Positions 1 through 9,749 are shown, counted from the stretch's first letter. The stretch: 64,000 nucleotides of DNA from Bartonella doshiae NCTC 12862 = ATCC 700133 (GCF_000278155.1 NZ_JH725094.1:499765-563764), one strand, 5' to 3'. Numbers and translations are program-made. Notes: generated from the sequence alone by a model not told the origin.

Positions 1-72
1 CCATCTCCAAATACCATTGGCCATTTCAAGCTCGATTCAATTTCCGTTGCTCAAGAAAATCTCATAAACTAA
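1..72 (+). CDS. Possible 3' end of an unidentified gene (cut by window edge)
   Basis: From base 1 a plus-strand frame stays open for 23 codons and stops with TAA at 70-72, four bases before the convergent end of fabI. The encoded tail reads roughly PSPNTIGHFKLDSIS then VAQENLIN. It could be the C-terminus of a gene convergent with fabI; a histidine-phosphatase (phosphoglycerate-mutase-like) tail would fit the usual rhizobial neighbourhood, but that is a guess. Twenty-three open codons can occur by chance, so this is weak. Confidence 0.3.
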   Translation, partial: PSPNTIGHFKLDSISVAQENLIN

Positions 73-75
73 GAT

Positions 76-894
76 TTATTCTTTAACGACGGAAATATCC
101 GGTGCATCAACAGCTTTCATACCTATGATGTTATAACCTGAATCCACATGATGCACTTCACCTGTAACAGAACGAGATAAATCTGAAAGAAAATAAAGAG
201 CGGAATCCCCAACCTCTTCAATTGTTACCGTACGACGTAAGGGAGCATTATACTCGTTCCATTTTAAAATATAACGGAAATCACCAATACCAGAAGCAGC
301 TAACGTTTTGATTGGCCCAGCAGATAAAGCATTCACACGAATATGCTTAGGCCCTAAATCTACTGCTAAATATTTCACGCTTGCTTCAAGTGCTGCTTTA
401 GCAACTCCCATCACATTATAATTAGGAACAACCTTTTCTGCGCCATAATAGCTCAATGTTAAAATTGAACCTCCCTCCGACATCAATTTCTCTACACGCT
501 TTGTTAAAGCCGTTAAGGAATAAACGGAAATATTCATGGTCATCATAAAATTTGATTCGCTAATATCAACATAACGACCGCTTAATTCATCTTTATCCGA
601 AAAACCAATAGCATGAACTAAAAAATCGAGCTTGCCCCATTTTTGCTCTATAGTTTGAAAAACTGCATCAATAGACGCACTATCAGAAACATCGCAATGA
701 CCGCAAACAAACCCATTCACTTCCTCAGCCAAAGGTTCAACACGTTTTTTCATCGCCTCCCCCTGATAGGTAAAAGCAAGCTCTGCCCCTGCTGCATTCG
801 CCGCTTTAGCTATTCCCCAAGCGATAGAGCGATTATTAGCCAACCCTAAAATTAGACCACGCTTTCCGCACAATAAACCATTACTCTTCGCCAT
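76..894 (-). CDS. fabI: Enoyl-[acyl-carrier-protein] reductase (NADH)
   Basis: Short-chain dehydrogenase fold that reduces enoyl-ACP in the last step of each type II fatty-acid elongation round, in the cytoplasm. Visible motifs are the FabI-type nucleotide-binding glycine stretch GLANNRSIAWG at residues 17-27, and the catalytic Tyr159-x6-Lys166 pair in YNVMGVAK. A C-terminal substrate loop is followed by TGEVHHVDSGYNI. The frame is open for 24 more codons upstream, but the family starts near MAKSNGLL, so the ATG at 894 is preferred. The length of 272 residues matches FabI. The next gene upstream, a DnaJ-like protein on the same strand, is about 120 bases away, so they may be co-transcribed. 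Confidence 0.95.
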   Translation of the reverse strand: MAKSNGLLCGKRGLILGLANNRSIAWGIAKAANAAGAELAFTYQGEAMKKRVEPLAEEVNGFVCGHCDVSDSASIDAVFQTIEQKWGKLDFLVHAIGFSDKDELSGRYVDISESNFMMTMNISVYSLTALTKRVEKLMSEGGSILTLSYYGAEKVVPNYNVMGVAKAALEASVKYLAVDLGPKHIRVNALSAGPIKTLAASGIGDFRYILKWNEYNAPLRRTVTIEEVGDSALYFLSDLSRSVTGEVHHVDSGYNIIGMKAVDAPDISVVKE

Positions 895-1016
895 CAGCAC
901 TGTCCCATTGCTACTCGAAATTAATATTATCCGTCTGCCTATGACATAGGTCAACTTTTTCTTCAAGTCATTGGTTTAAAATCCAATAAAAACTATGCTT
1001 TTATATCATATAAATA

Positions 1017-1919
1017 TTAACTTTTTTGCATTTGTAAAAATTGTTCTAATGCTGCATCTCCACCTTCCGGCAACATAATACGAATATGCACATAAAGATC
1101 ATCTCTTTTACCATTTTTTAGACGTAGCCCTTTCTCTTTCAACCGTAGAACACGATCAGAACTCGACCAAGCAGGAATAGTTAAGACAACACGTCCCTCC
1201 AAAGTTTCAACTTCTTCTTTTGCTCCCAAAACAGCATGTTTAAGAGGTACTGGTAAATCAAGATGAAGCGCCCTTCCTTCAAGTCGAAAACGAGGATGTT
1301 TTTGAATGTGAATGGTCACTAACGCATCTCCTGCTTGCCCATAGCTCACCTCTTCTCCCTGACCTTTTAAGCGAATAACTTGCCCATCTTCAACATAATC
1401 TGGAAGCTTAATTTTTAATTTTTTTCCATTGGGAAAAACAGCTTCTACCTTTTCTGCACCAACCATCTGCTCCAATGTTATTGTAAGAGCAGCTCGAACA
1501 TTTGCACCTTGTTGAGGCTTATTATATTGTGCAGATTTTGAAAAGCTCCCTCCTCCCCCAAACAAATCACGGAAAATATCGCTTGCATCAAAACCTGCTC
1601 CACCTGAAGAACCAAAATCAAATCCTTTCGTTCCTCCTGAAAAAGGATTATGTCTATTTTTAAAACCTTCACCAGTGCCATAGGCTTGATAAAGTGGTTT
1701 GCCTTCCATATCAATTTCACCACGGTCAAATTGGGCTTTTTTGTCTTTATCACCTATAATTTCATAAGCTTGATTAATTTCAGAAAACTTTTCTTTAGCC
1801 TTTGCATCATCCGTATTGTGATCTGGATGATATTTCTTTGCTAACTTTCTAAATGCCGATTTAATCTCTTGTGGTTTTGCGGTACGTGCCACACCCAAAA
1901 TTGTGTAGGGATCACGCAT
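1017..1919 (-). CDS. CbpA-type DnaJ-family co-chaperone
   Basis: 300-residue Hsp40 protein expected to stimulate DnaK ATPase activity and bind unfolded clients. An N-terminal J domain (residues 1-70) carries the HPD signature at 31-33. It is followed by a Gly/Phe-rich linker (about 85-130, with [21 protein letters not shown]) and a C-terminal DnaJ_C beta-sandwich region (about 140-290). The CxxCxGxG zinc-finger repeats of canonical DnaJ are absent, which places it with the CbpA/DnaJ type II class. It lies directly upstream of fabI on the same strand and is divergent from pdxH. Confidence 0.9.
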   Translation of the reverse strand: MRDPYTILGVARTAKPQEIKSAFRKLAKKYHPDHNTDDAKAKEKFSEINQAYEIIGDKDKKAQFDRGEIDMEGKPLYQAYGTGEGFKNRHNPFSGGTKGFDFGSSGGAGFDASDIFRDLFGGGGSFSKSAQYNKPQQGANVRAALTITLEQMVGAEKVEAVFPNGKKLKIKLPDYVEDGQVIRLKGQGEEVSYGQAGDALVTIHIQKHPRFRLEGRALHLDLPVPLKHAVLGAKEEVETLEGRVVLTIPAWSSSDRVLRLKEKGLRLKNGKRDDLYVHIRIMLPEGGDAALEQFLQMQKS

Positions 1920-2182
1920 ATTGACCTCTTTTCATTTTCAAAATATCAACTGACACGTTGTTCAACATCCCTTACAGCTTCTCATCAATCATTTTATAAA
2001 ATGATTTTCCTTTCTTTATATGTCTATAAAAGAACGAAAATACCAGATAAAATAGGTATTTTATTTTATATTGTTCATTATATCCTATGCGAAAAGAAAA
2101 AATGAGCACTTTCTTGATAACAAAATAAATCAACAGAAAACAAAAGATAATTCCTGCAAGCTTGCTGATACTCGGAGATACT

Positions 2183-2806
2183 ATGAACAACAAAATACAA
2201 ACAAATAGTGATTTGATGCAAACGCAAAAACCTTTTGCACTCTTCGCAAAATGGCTTAAAGAAGCAACAAAAAGCGAGATAAACGATCCGAACGCTATGG
2301 CGTTAGCAACGGTCGATGAAACAGGCTTCCCCAATGTACGTATAGTTCTTCTTAAAGACTTTAGTCCCCAAGGTTTTGTCTTCTATACCAACTATGAAAG
2401 TTGCAAAGGACACGAAATTTTAAAATCAATGAAAGCATCCTTATGTTTTCATTGGAAATCTCTACGTCGTCAGGTCAGAATTAGAGGAATTGTTGAAAAA
2501 GTCAGTCCTCAAGAAGCAGATGCGTATTTCCAATCACGACCACGCGGCAGTCGCATTGGTGCATGGGCCTCCAAACAATCTCAACCATTAGAAAACCGTT
2601 TTATTCTCGAAAAAGCAATAGCTCACTATACGATACGTTATGCAATAGGCAATATCCCTCGTCCACCTTACTGGTCTGGTTTCCGTGTTAAGCCACTTTC
2701 TATCGAATTCTGGAATGACCGCCCATTTCGTTTACATGATCGTCTCCTCTTTACGCGCGATTCTCCTGAACATCTTGAGTGGAAAAGCCAAAAACTTTAT
2801 CCTTAA
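2183..2806 (+). CDS. pdxH: Pyridoxine/pyridoxamine 5'-phosphate oxidase
   Basis: FMN-dependent oxidase that makes pyridoxal 5'-phosphate, the last step of vitamin B6 synthesis and salvage. The sequence shows the split-barrel FMN-binding domain ([10 protein letters not shown], then FVFYTNYES), the segment [18 protein letters not shown], and the C-terminal [20 protein letters not shown] block typical of PdxH. It has 207 residues from the ATG at 2183, with GGAGA at 2174-2178. The frame also allows a TTG seven codons earlier, but the spacing favours the ATG. It is transcribed away from the dnaJ-like gene. Confidence 0.95.
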   Translation: MNNKIQTNSDLMQTQKPFALFAKWLKEATKSEINDPNAMALATVDETGFPNVRIVLLKDFSPQGFVFYTNYESCKGHEILKSMKASLCFHWKSLRRQVRIRGIVEKVSPQEADAYFQSRPRGSRIGAWASKQSQPLENRFILEKAIAHYTIRYAIGNIPRPPYWSGFRVKPLSIEFWNDRPFRLHDRLLFTRDSPEHLEWKSQKLYP

Positions 2807-3312
2807 TTCACCCTAAACTTAAAAATAGGTAACCTTTTTTCTATAAGGCTAGAGTGAAAATTAAGATTAAATCATTGATTTCAATTTCAATAGAAAAAAA
2901 CATCTTCTGTACGAAATGTGATTAACAGCAATCTTTTTCGTATTATATCGTTCAAATAAAAAGGATTGTGATGTCCTTATAAGAGCAAAACGTTGTCTTA
3001 ACAGAAACTCAAGAAATAATGACGCTCAAATCAAAGTAAAGAAGCAGAATATTCTCCACATTTTAACCCTAATGAAATCTAGAAAAATGAGAAATTTGGA
3101 TTAAAACTAAAGGAGACGTTTCAAACATCTCAACGTTCTGCTTTTCATCCATTTCCAGAAATTGGAAAATGCAACGAAAAACCTGTTTTGTATGGAAAGG
3201 TATCTAAAATTGACACAACAAAATTAAAAAATTAATGCAGGCATTTTAAATTTTTATTCCTTTTTGTTTCAGCATTCCATACCCCACGATTCTGACTTCT
3301 CGATGACGGTTT
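2807..3312. other. 506-base gap between pdxH and ubiA
   Basis: AT-rich sequence with no intact gene. A degraded coding-looking stretch at 3023-3235 is listed separately. I see no tRNA or clear hairpin terminator. Both flanking genes end here (pdxH on plus, ubiA on minus), so the gap is a convergent tail-to-tail space. Confidence 0.6.
3023..3235 (+). pseudogene. Possible decayed gene fragment
   Basis: A plus-strand frame of 70 codons is interrupted by one in-frame TAG at 3080-3082. It ends with TAA at 3233-3235. The readable parts, for example EAEYSPHFNPNEI before the stop and TFQTSQRSAFHPFPEIGK after it, look protein-like in composition (Pro, His, Phe, Gly spread) compared with random AT-rich translation. 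I do not recognise a family. It could be a relic of a lost gene or chance. Confidence 0.25.
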
Positions 3313-4317
3313 TTAAATCATAGGGTAAAATACTTTCCATATACCGCCACACACTAAACCAACAAAAATCAAAAAACCAACAAATGAATTCGATTTGAAC
3401 AACTTGAGGCATTGTGCACTGTCATCTATATTGATGATTTTAATTTGCATAAACACGTGAATACTTGCAACAAAAAGACCTAAAAAGCTGAGAAGAGGGA
3501 CTTGTGCTAAATAAAATGCTAAACTGACAAATACTATAAAACCGCTATATAAAAATACCAGCGCGCGCTTTGTGCCTTTACCAAAAAGAAGTGCCGTAGA
3601 AAGTACTCCTACAGTAACATCATCTTCCTTATCTTGATGTGCGTAAATTGTATCATAGCCCATGGTCCATAAAATTGACCCTATATAAATAAAAACTGGT
3701 GCCCAACCCAAACTTCCATATACTACTGCCCATCCCATCAATGCTCCCCAATTAAACGCAATTCCTAAAAAAAATTGTGGCCAATATGTCACGCGCTTCA
3801 TAAAAGGATAAATTGCAACTGCCACCAATGATGAAATGCCCAGAAAGAAACTAAACCTATTAAATTGCGATAAAACACCTAAACCAACCAAACATTGCAC
3901 GAATAAAAAAACTTTTGCCTGAAAGCGACTGACATGACCTGTTGGTAAAGGACGAGACCGTGTTCTTTCTACCTGAGAATCAATTTTATGATCTATAAGA
4001 TCGTTCCAAGTACAACCTGCCCCCCGCATGGCTATGGAACCAATAAAAAAAAGGGTAAGGTACCATAACCAATTTATTAACATTGATAAAAGAGATAATT
4101 GAAACATTTCACAAGAAAGAAACGCCATGGTCGTCGACCAAAAACAAGGCCACATCAACAATTTCCATCCGATAGGCCGATCCCAACGTGCTAATTGGGC
4201 ATAAAACCACAAAGAGCTTGGAAGAAAATTATAAACCCATTGTTTAGAAGACGCGTCCATAACGCGACCCTGATTTTCACAGGATTGAATATGTGCAATA
4301 TTTTTACTTTTTTTCAT
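3313..4317 (-). CDS. ubiA: 4-hydroxybenzoate polyprenyltransferase
   Basis: Integral-membrane prenyltransferase that joins the polyprenyl tail to 4-hydroxybenzoate in ubiquinone synthesis. The two Asp-rich metal/diphosphate-binding motifs are plain: NDLIDHKID at about 105-113, followed by the RTRSRPLPTG segment, and YDTIYAHQDKEDD near residue 220. The rest is a series of hydrophobic helices. The frame starts at ATG 4317; an internal ATG at 4260 (MDASSKQW) is an alternative and would better match the usual N-terminus. It is divergent from purD across about 90 bases. Its substrate tail would come from the polyprenyl synthase at 16268-17284. Confidence 0.95.
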   Translation of the reverse strand: MKKSKNIAHIQSCENQGRVMDASSKQWVYNFLPSSLWFYAQLARWDRPIGWKLLMWPCFWSTTMAFLSCEMFQLSLLSMLINWLWYLTLFFIGSIAMRGAGCTWNDLIDHKIDSQVERTRSRPLPTGHVSRFQAKVFLFVQCLVGLGVLSQFNRFSFFLGISSLVAVAIYPFMKRVTYWPQFFLGIAFNWGALMGWAVVYGSLGWAPVFIYIGSILWTMGYDTIYAHQDKEDDVTVGVLSTALLFGKGTKRALVFLYSGFIVFVSLAFYLAQVPLLSFLGLFVASIHVFMQIKIINIDDSAQCLKLFKSNSFVGFLIFVGLVCGGIWKVFYPMI

Positions 4318-4407
4318 TAAATGATTTCACCTTTAGTCTTGCGATAGAAGCATTTCATTCTTATGACAAGAGAACTAGATTAATCATTTTCTGTAGTAGG
4401 AACAAAC

Positions 4408-5682
4408 ATGAATATTCTTCTTATCGGTTCAGGTGGACGGGAACATGCTTTAGCATGGAAAATAGCAGCATCACCACTGCTAACAAAATTATATTGCGCT
4501 CCTGGAAATCCTGCAACAATGGAATTGGGTGAAAACATCGATTTAAACATTGATGACCATCTTCTCGTTATTGAATTTTGTAAAATACATTTTATTGACC
4601 TCGTGATTGTTGGACCAGAAGCACCATTAATTGCAGGTATAACAGATTCCTTGAATCGCGCTCATATCCCTGTCTTTGGCCCTACTCAAAAAGCTGCTCA
4701 GCTAGAAGGCTCAAAAGCCTTTACAAAGGAATTATGCCATAAGAATAACATTCCTACAGCAACCTACCAATGCTTTAATGATGCTGCAAAAGCCAAAGCC
4801 TATATTCAACAACAAGGTGTCCCCATCGTCATAAAAGCTGATGGCTTAGCTGCTGGTAAAGGCGTTGTTGTTGCCACAACAATGGAAGAAGCATTAAATG
4901 CTGTTGATACCTGTCTCAAATGTACAGTAAACAATATAGGAGAAAAAATTGTTGTAGAATCCTTTCTTGAAGGTGAGGAGGCAAGTTTTTTCTGTCTTTG
5001 TGACGGTAAAAACGCACTTCCTTTCGGATCTGCTCAAGATCATAAACGTATTGGTGATGGTGATACTGGAGCAAATACCGGTGGTATGGGAGCTTATTCA
5101 CCAGCTCCCATTATGACCCAAGAAATGGTTGATCGTACTCTCAAAGAAATTGTTAACCCTACTCTACAAAGTATGGATAAAATGGGAATCCCCTTTAAAG
5201 GAATCCTCTTCGTCGGATTGATGATAACACAAAAAGGACCCCAATTAATTGAATTTAATGTACGATTCGGTGATCCAGAATGTCAAGTTTTAATGATGCG
5301 TCTACAAGATGATATTCTTCCAATTCTTCTTGCCGCGGCCCAAGGAAAACTTGAAAAGAAATCCATTCAATGGTCTGAAAAAACTGCCTTGACTGTTGTT
5401 ATGGCTGCTAATGGATACCCAGATTCTCCTCAAAAAGGTACTATTATCCGCAATATTGATAAAGTAAATGCTCTCCCGGACGTGAAAGTTTTTCAAGCTG
5501 GAACAGCTTTACACAATGGAGAAATCATTGCTAATGGCGGACGCGTTTTAAATATAACCGCAACAGGAGAAACCGTTACACAAGCGCAAAAACGCGCCTA
5601 TGAAGCTGTTGATTGTATTGATTGGCCAGAAGGCTTTGTCCGCCGCGATATTGGATGGCGCGCCATTGCACGAGAAAGTTAA
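4408..5682 (+). CDS. purD: Phosphoribosylamine-glycine ligase (GAR synthetase)
   Basis: ATP-grasp ligase for the second step of purine synthesis, joining glycine to phosphoribosylamine. The 424-residue protein has the N-terminal [13 protein letters not shown] motif (residues 7-19). The ATP-grasp core includes [16 protein letters not shown] and [19 protein letters not shown], then [12 protein letters not shown] and the metal-binding [12 protein letters not shown]. The C-terminal domain ends in RRDIGWRA. The start ATG at 4408 gives the normal [14 protein letters not shown]-terminus. It is a single-gene unit and the last recognisable housekeeping gene before the decayed islet. Confidence 0.97.
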   Translation: MNILLIGSGGREHALAWKIAASPLLTKLYCAPGNPATMELGENIDLNIDDHLLVIEFCKIHFIDLVIVGPEAPLIAGITDSLNRAHIPVFGPTQKAAQLEGSKAFTKELCHKNNIPTATYQCFNDAAKAKAYIQQQGVPIVIKADGLAAGKGVVVATTMEEALNAVDTCLKCTVNNIGEKIVVESFLEGEEASFFCLCDGKNALPFGSAQDHKRIGDGDTGANTGGMGAYSPAPIMTQEMVDRTLKEIVNPTLQSMDKMGIPFKGILFVGLMITQKGPQLIEFNVRFGDPECQVLMMRLQDDILPILLAAAQGKLEKKSIQWSEKTALTVVMAANGYPDSPQKGTIIRNIDKVNALPDVKVFQAGTALHNGEIIANGGRVLNITATGETVTQAQKRAYEAVDCIDWPEGFVRRDIGWRAIARES

Positions 5683-6127
5683 ATCCTTTGAATATTCTTT
5701 TTCATGTTTGGATACTTGCACAAAACATAATGTACAATTCTGCTAACCATTCTATATCACTCATGTGGAAAAGACTCTTAAATTTTCCTTTGAAACATAA
5801 AACATGGCAATAAGATATTCACGCTCATTACAAAATAAAAAAAGACGCGATCTCTACACATAAAATTGCAATCATATTAACTATCTTATTGCTGTATTTA
5901 TTGAAATAACCATTCTCTTAATGCATATCCCATCATTAATGCATATCCCATCATTACCTATACAAGGTATTGATTTATATAGATAATTTATCGTTATTCA
6001 TATTGAATAAGAGACCCGAATATCCTGAGATTCTCTCATTTCAAATCTGCTTATCTTGGATCAATCAAAATCACTTGCTTGCACGTCACTGGCGTGTGGG
6101 TAAAAACACTAGAAGAAAGGAGTAAAA
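5683..6127. other. 445-base gap at the left edge of the islet
   Basis: Non-coding, AT-rich. It contains the tandem repeat at 5918-5956 and a probable ribosome-binding site (AGAAAGGAG, about 6113-6121) in front of the integrase fragment. I see no tRNA that could have served as attachment site. Confidence 0.6.
5918..5956. repeat. 18-bp tandem direct repeat, two copies plus 3 bases
   Basis: The unit TTAATGCATATCCCATCA occurs at 5918-5935 and again, perfectly, at 5936-5953, followed by a further TTA. It lies about 170 bases upstream of the integrase fragment. It may be simple slippage, or part of a former attachment or regulatory region. Confidence 0.9.
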
Positions 6128-6623
6128 ATGCCTCTTATGAATCGTCTTAATGCAAAGGCTGTCGCAACATTGGGAGCTAGCAAATATAATGATGGTGCCA
6201 GCTTGCTTCTTCACAAGCGTAAAGATGGTGGTGCTCAATGGCTTTATCGTTATACTATTCATGGTCGGCGCCGTGAAATGGGCTTATGTGCCTTAAGAAA
6301 TGCTTCTTTAAAAAAGCACGTGCTTAGGTAAACAGCGTCATAAAGTTAAAAACATGCCGGCAATAGATTGGAGAGATATACCGGCTTTTTATAAAATACT
6401 TTGCGAAGCATCAAGCCTAACACAACTGGCTTTGCGCCTACTTATTCTTACAGGTATTCGTACGCGTCCTTTGCGTCATATCCATAAAGATCAGGTTGAG
6501 GGTGATATATGGACAATTCCTGCTGAGAATATGAAGGGAAAACGTGATGCTACAATAGAATTTTGTGTGCCCTTATCAACAGAGACATTAGAAATAATAT
6601 TCTTTTATCGAATAATCTTATAG
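6128..6623 (+). pseudogene. Broken P4-type tyrosine recombinase (phage/island integrase)
   Basis: Two pieces of one integrase survive. At 6128-6331 is the N-terminal arm-binding (DUF4102) region, with YNDGASLLLHKRKDGGAQW and RYTIHGRRREMGLC. The second piece, in a frame shifted by one, is open from about 6324 (QRHKVKNMPAIDW) to 6623. It holds the first half of the catalytic domain, including the LTGIRTRPLRHI segment with the first catalytic Arg and the WTIPAENMKGKRDA segment. The core-binding domain that should separate these pieces (roughly 130 residues) is missing. The HxxR and nucleophilic Tyr part is lost downstream. So there is an internal deletion, a frameshift and a 3' truncation. A good ribosome-binding site still precedes 6128. 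Confidence 0.85.
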
Positions 6624-7417
6624 TAGAAGATAGCCACTCTTGACAACTTACGAAACTAGACTGGTATTGGTATACTAATATTCTGTTTTGGCTGATGCCA
6701 GAAGAAGATCAACGTATTTTTAAAGGCATTTATTGCAAAAAACTGGAAAAACAGGTAGATTTATAGCTAAAAAAGAGCTTATGTATGTATGATAATAGTC
6801 TGTTTATTGATATATTTGTCATTCTAAAGGATAAATATTTCTACTGCAATTAAAATCTGGCTTATTTTAAAATTTCCCGCTTTAGCAAGAAATTGAAAGC
6901 ATATCTTCTTATAAATAATGAGTACGTACGCATTGCTGTCTTCAGGCTAAAATAATACAATCAATATTTACTTAAAAAGCATCTTCTACCCGTTGTCAAG
7001 AATAGCAAAATTTACAGCATTTTTGACAAAAATAGGCACGGTTCCCTATTTACTCGTGTTGGCTTTATCCATTCTTATCAAAAAATAATTATACAAAGAA
7101 TAAATCTAATATTGCATTATGTAATATGTGAAGAACACTATCGCACTAGTGTGAAAAAAGTGAGCTATTTATTGTATTAATATGGCAGATTTTGAGATAA
7201 TAATTTTTACATTCCTTCTTTTTTAAAAAGAAACTAAGAAAGAAAAATTATTATATTTCTTGATACTGGTCTAAATGTTTGTATCATCATGAATATTTAT
7301 TTAAGTTTTCTATTAACTTATTAAGAGATTTATTAGAATATACGATTCCTTTAAAGTTCATATCACAAATTTTATTAAATGTAGTGTAACTTTAAACGTA
7401 AAAAATTTTAATATCGG
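6624..7417. other. 794-base gene-poor stretch in the islet
   Basis: No intact gene. A short open stretch at 6660-6767 reads DWYWYTNILFWLMPEEDQR and onward to a TAG; another near 7018-7086 encodes a hydrophobic run TKIGTVPYLLVLALSILIKK. Both look like protein scraps but cannot be assigned. The last 150 bases before the MFS gene are extremely AT-rich and probably contain its promoter. Confidence 0.5.
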
Positions 7418-7426
7418 ATGGTTGAT

Positions 7427-8662
7427 ATGAACTCATTTTTCAAAAAGAGTCCATTATCTCTTTTTCTCTCTCTATTTATTTCTAAAGTTGGTGATTCTGC
7501 TTATGAAGTTATTTTTATTTTACTTGTCTTAGAATTAACAGATAACTACTTTTTTACAGGTCTTGTGTATTTTTTTCGATTTATCCCTTTTCTCTTTTTT
7601 GGCCCTATAGGAGGTTGGTTAGCTGATAATTTTTCTTTGAAGAAAAATATGATCTTAAGTGAATTTGTTAGATTATTAGCCTCATTATTCGTTTTTATAA
7701 CATATATAACAGGTACTGCACATATTATTGTTCTTATTTTTGCAGCAATATGTACAACGATAGGAAGAAGTATTTTTCAACCAAGTTTTCAAGCCGCTAT
7801 TCCGAGAATGTTTTCAATAAATGAGCTTACAAAGGCAAATAGCATTGCACAAATTATAGAGGAAACTGCATCCGTCATTGGCCCTTTAGTTTGTTCGGTA
7901 CTGCTTTTTTTAGCAAATAAATCAGCAGTCCTCATTTTTGATTTTTTTACCTATTTCATATCTATTATATTGTTATTTAATCTCATGAATTTAAATTCAA
8001 GTAAGAATAAACCATTCAATTTTATAAAAATTTATCGAGAAACAGCTTCCTATCTTAAATATATTTCTACAGAAAATAATAATTTATTTATTACGCTCGT
8101 TGGCTCATCGTTTGCTATTCTCTTTACTGGTGCAATTTTAAGATTTTTAATTCCAGCTTTTGTGCTCTCTGTGGGTGGAGAGGAAAGCTTTGTTAGTTAT
8201 ATTTTTTCTCTCATTGCTGTTGGAACTATTGTAGGTGGTTTGTTATATAGTAAAATTATATTAAATGTTACATCATTAAAGCTCATGGTATTTTGGCTCC
8301 TTTATGGGGTTATTCTGTTTGTTATGCCCTTAATAGCAGGACTTTATTTAAAACTCCTTCTCGTGTTAGCATTTGTTTTAGGATTTATTGGTGCATTTGT
8401 GGATATTAGTTTAGTCTCAGCTATTCAATTATATTCTCGTCATGAAGATTTTGGTAATAGTTTTGGAACTTTTTCAACTTTAGCGAACTCTGCAGAAGCA
8501 GTGTCTGGCTTTATTGCTGGACTCTTTGCACTCGTGGGATTAGTGAGCTCTTTTTTAGCTATGTCTGCATTAATTATTTCAACTGGAATGATTGGAGTTA
8601 TAAAAATTAAGAAAAATAAAGATATAACACCCCTTAACACTACAGTCGATGACGATCATTGA
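7427..8662 (+). CDS. Major facilitator superfamily exporter-like transporter
   Basis: 411-residue inner-membrane protein with about twelve hydrophobic segments in two halves. After the first two helices it has the loop FFGPIGGWLADNFSLKKNM, matching the MFS motif A pattern GxLaDrxxrkk. The overall look is of the MFS_3/EntS-like drug or siderophore exporter subgroup; the substrate cannot be read from sequence. The ATG at 7427 is preferred over 7418 because GGATGG sits just upstream. Codon use is strongly biased to A/T-ending codons (many TTT, ATT, TTA), more than in neighbouring genes. With the integrase relic nearby this suggests horizontal transfer. It is the only intact gene of the islet. 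Confidence 0.85.
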   Translation: MNSFFKKSPLSLFLSLFISKVGDSAYEVIFILLVLELTDNYFFTGLVYFFRFIPFLFFGPIGGWLADNFSLKKNMILSEFVRLLASLFVFITYITGTAHIIVLIFAAICTTIGRSIFQPSFQAAIPRMFSINELTKANSIAQIIEETASVIGPLVCSVLLFLANKSAVLIFDFFTYFISIILLFNLMNLNSSKNKPFNFIKIYRETASYLKYISTENNNLFITLVGSSFAILFTGAILRFLIPAFVLSVGGEESFVSYIFSLIAVGTIVGGLLYSKIILNVTSLKLMVFWLLYGVILFVMPLIAGLYLKLLLVLAFVLGFIGAFVDISLVSAIQLYSRHEDFGNSFGTFSTLANSAEAVSGFIAGLFALVGLVSSFLAMSALIISTGMIGVIKIKKNKDITPLNTTVDDDH

Positions 8663-9071
8663 TATATTTGATATTCTACATGCCGTTTTTTAAGATGGTT
8701 AGTTAATTATATTTGAAAAAAAATTTATATTCCTAACTGCTTTTTGATGATTTTACGTAGAGTGGTATTAATTTGCCAGATTTGACGACAGTTGCTTTAT
8801 CTCCAAAAGTAACGAAGTAATGGGAACTTTTGTCTATCCTGTGCATGGGGAAAAAATATAAAATTCCTCTATGTTCTTCCATTCTCCAAATTCTCGAGGA
8901 TGTTGCGAATCAACGCCTCTATTTAGATCAAAAGTCAAAATAAGCTTAAAGCCCGCAAAAAACGTCATTGTACAGTGACATACTCTAAAAATTGATACGT
9001 ACTTTCAATGCTCCGCTTGTCAAAAATAAACGCATCAATTTGAATAATAATAAAGCCAATGCATATCAATA
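8663..9071. other. 409-base gap at right edge of the islet
   Basis: No intact gene. A frame from 8773 runs to a stop at 8818-8820 and then continues for 40 codons (GKKYKIPLCSSILQILEDVA and onward) to TAA at 8941-8943, which may be a decayed gene end. Nothing can be assigned. Confidence 0.45.
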
Positions 9072-9599
9072 CTACTGTAACGCAACCTGATTCGCGATCA
9101 CCAAACGCAATCCTAACGAATTACCATAACGGAGGACAAAGCGCTTTCGTTTAACAGGCAAAGTTGTATAAAAAAATCGACGTAAATCAGAACGATCTTT
9201 AACAACTATAACACCATTATCTTCAGTGATCATAAGCATAGGAAGCGCATAAGTATCTGCCCATAAACGCCAATCTAGAAGAACATTATTTAAATCTCTC
9301 GAAACTAAAAGTGGAATACAAACTTCTTCATCAGCATGAAACAGCTCTAATGCAACGGCTTTTTCCCCTGAACGCATTTTCACAGTACGTGCTGCAATTC
9401 CTTTAAAATGATAAGGTGGTACTAAACGCGACAAACTTGAAAGAGTATCCATTTTAAAAAAAACACCGCGCTCACTTAATGAACAAATCATTCTATTGCC
9501 CGTTTTTGATGAAAAATATGTCGTTGTTTGTGGCAAATGGCACGGATCTAACCGAAATTCAAGCCCCGCTTTTGCCTGATTAAAGCATTGATTAGCCAT
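9072..9599 (-). CDS. DUF6101-type conserved protein of Rhizobiales
   Basis: 175-residue soluble protein of unknown function. It contains the conserved-looking blocks HFKGIAARTVKM, ALELFHADEEVCIPLLVS and WRLWADTYALPMLM, and ends in a basic RKRFVLRYGNSLGLRL segment. No signal peptide or membrane segment is visible. I recognise it as resembling the DUF6101 family restricted to alphaproteobacteria; this is from memory of the family, not a search. The ATG at 9599 (MANQCF) is preferred to one five codons upstream. It stands alone, about 150 bases from the end of the dehydrogenase gene. Confidence 0.65.
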   Translation of the reverse strand: MANQCFNQAKAGLEFRLDPCHLPQTTTYFSSKTGNRMICSLSERGVFFKMDTLSSLSRLVPPYHFKGIAARTVKMRSGEKAVALELFHADEEVCIPLLVSRDLNNVLLDWRLWADTYALPMLMITEDNGVIVVKDRSDLRRFFYTTLPVKRKRFVLRYGNSLGLRLVIANQVALQ

Positions 9600-9749
9600 A
9601 TATAGTTGTCCCAATTTATCTTAATAACATATACCCTCTAACAGCTTTTTCCCACTGGATTATTAAAAGATTCAATAAAAAACAATAGGTTTCTTTTTTG
9701 GTTACTAAAATCTAAACAAAAACACTTCCTAAACTTTATTATTCTTGAC

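Larger units (their letters stand above)
5700..9060. mobile_element. Decayed genomic islet with integrase relic and MFS gene
   Basis: This stretch lies between purD and the DUF6101-type gene. It holds a broken tyrosine integrase, several protein-like scraps with stops, an 18-bp tandem repeat, and one intact MFS transporter gene. The coding density is far lower than in the rest of the window. This pattern fits an old integrated element that lost almost everything but the transporter. The boundaries are approximate: I could not identify direct repeats that mark attachment sites, and no complete mobility gene remains. Confidence 0.45.

Noticed and set aside
5700-6127. tRNA gene as attachment site for the lost element
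   Set aside because: Searched by eye for a cloverleaf and the GTTCNANNC T-loop pattern; none found.
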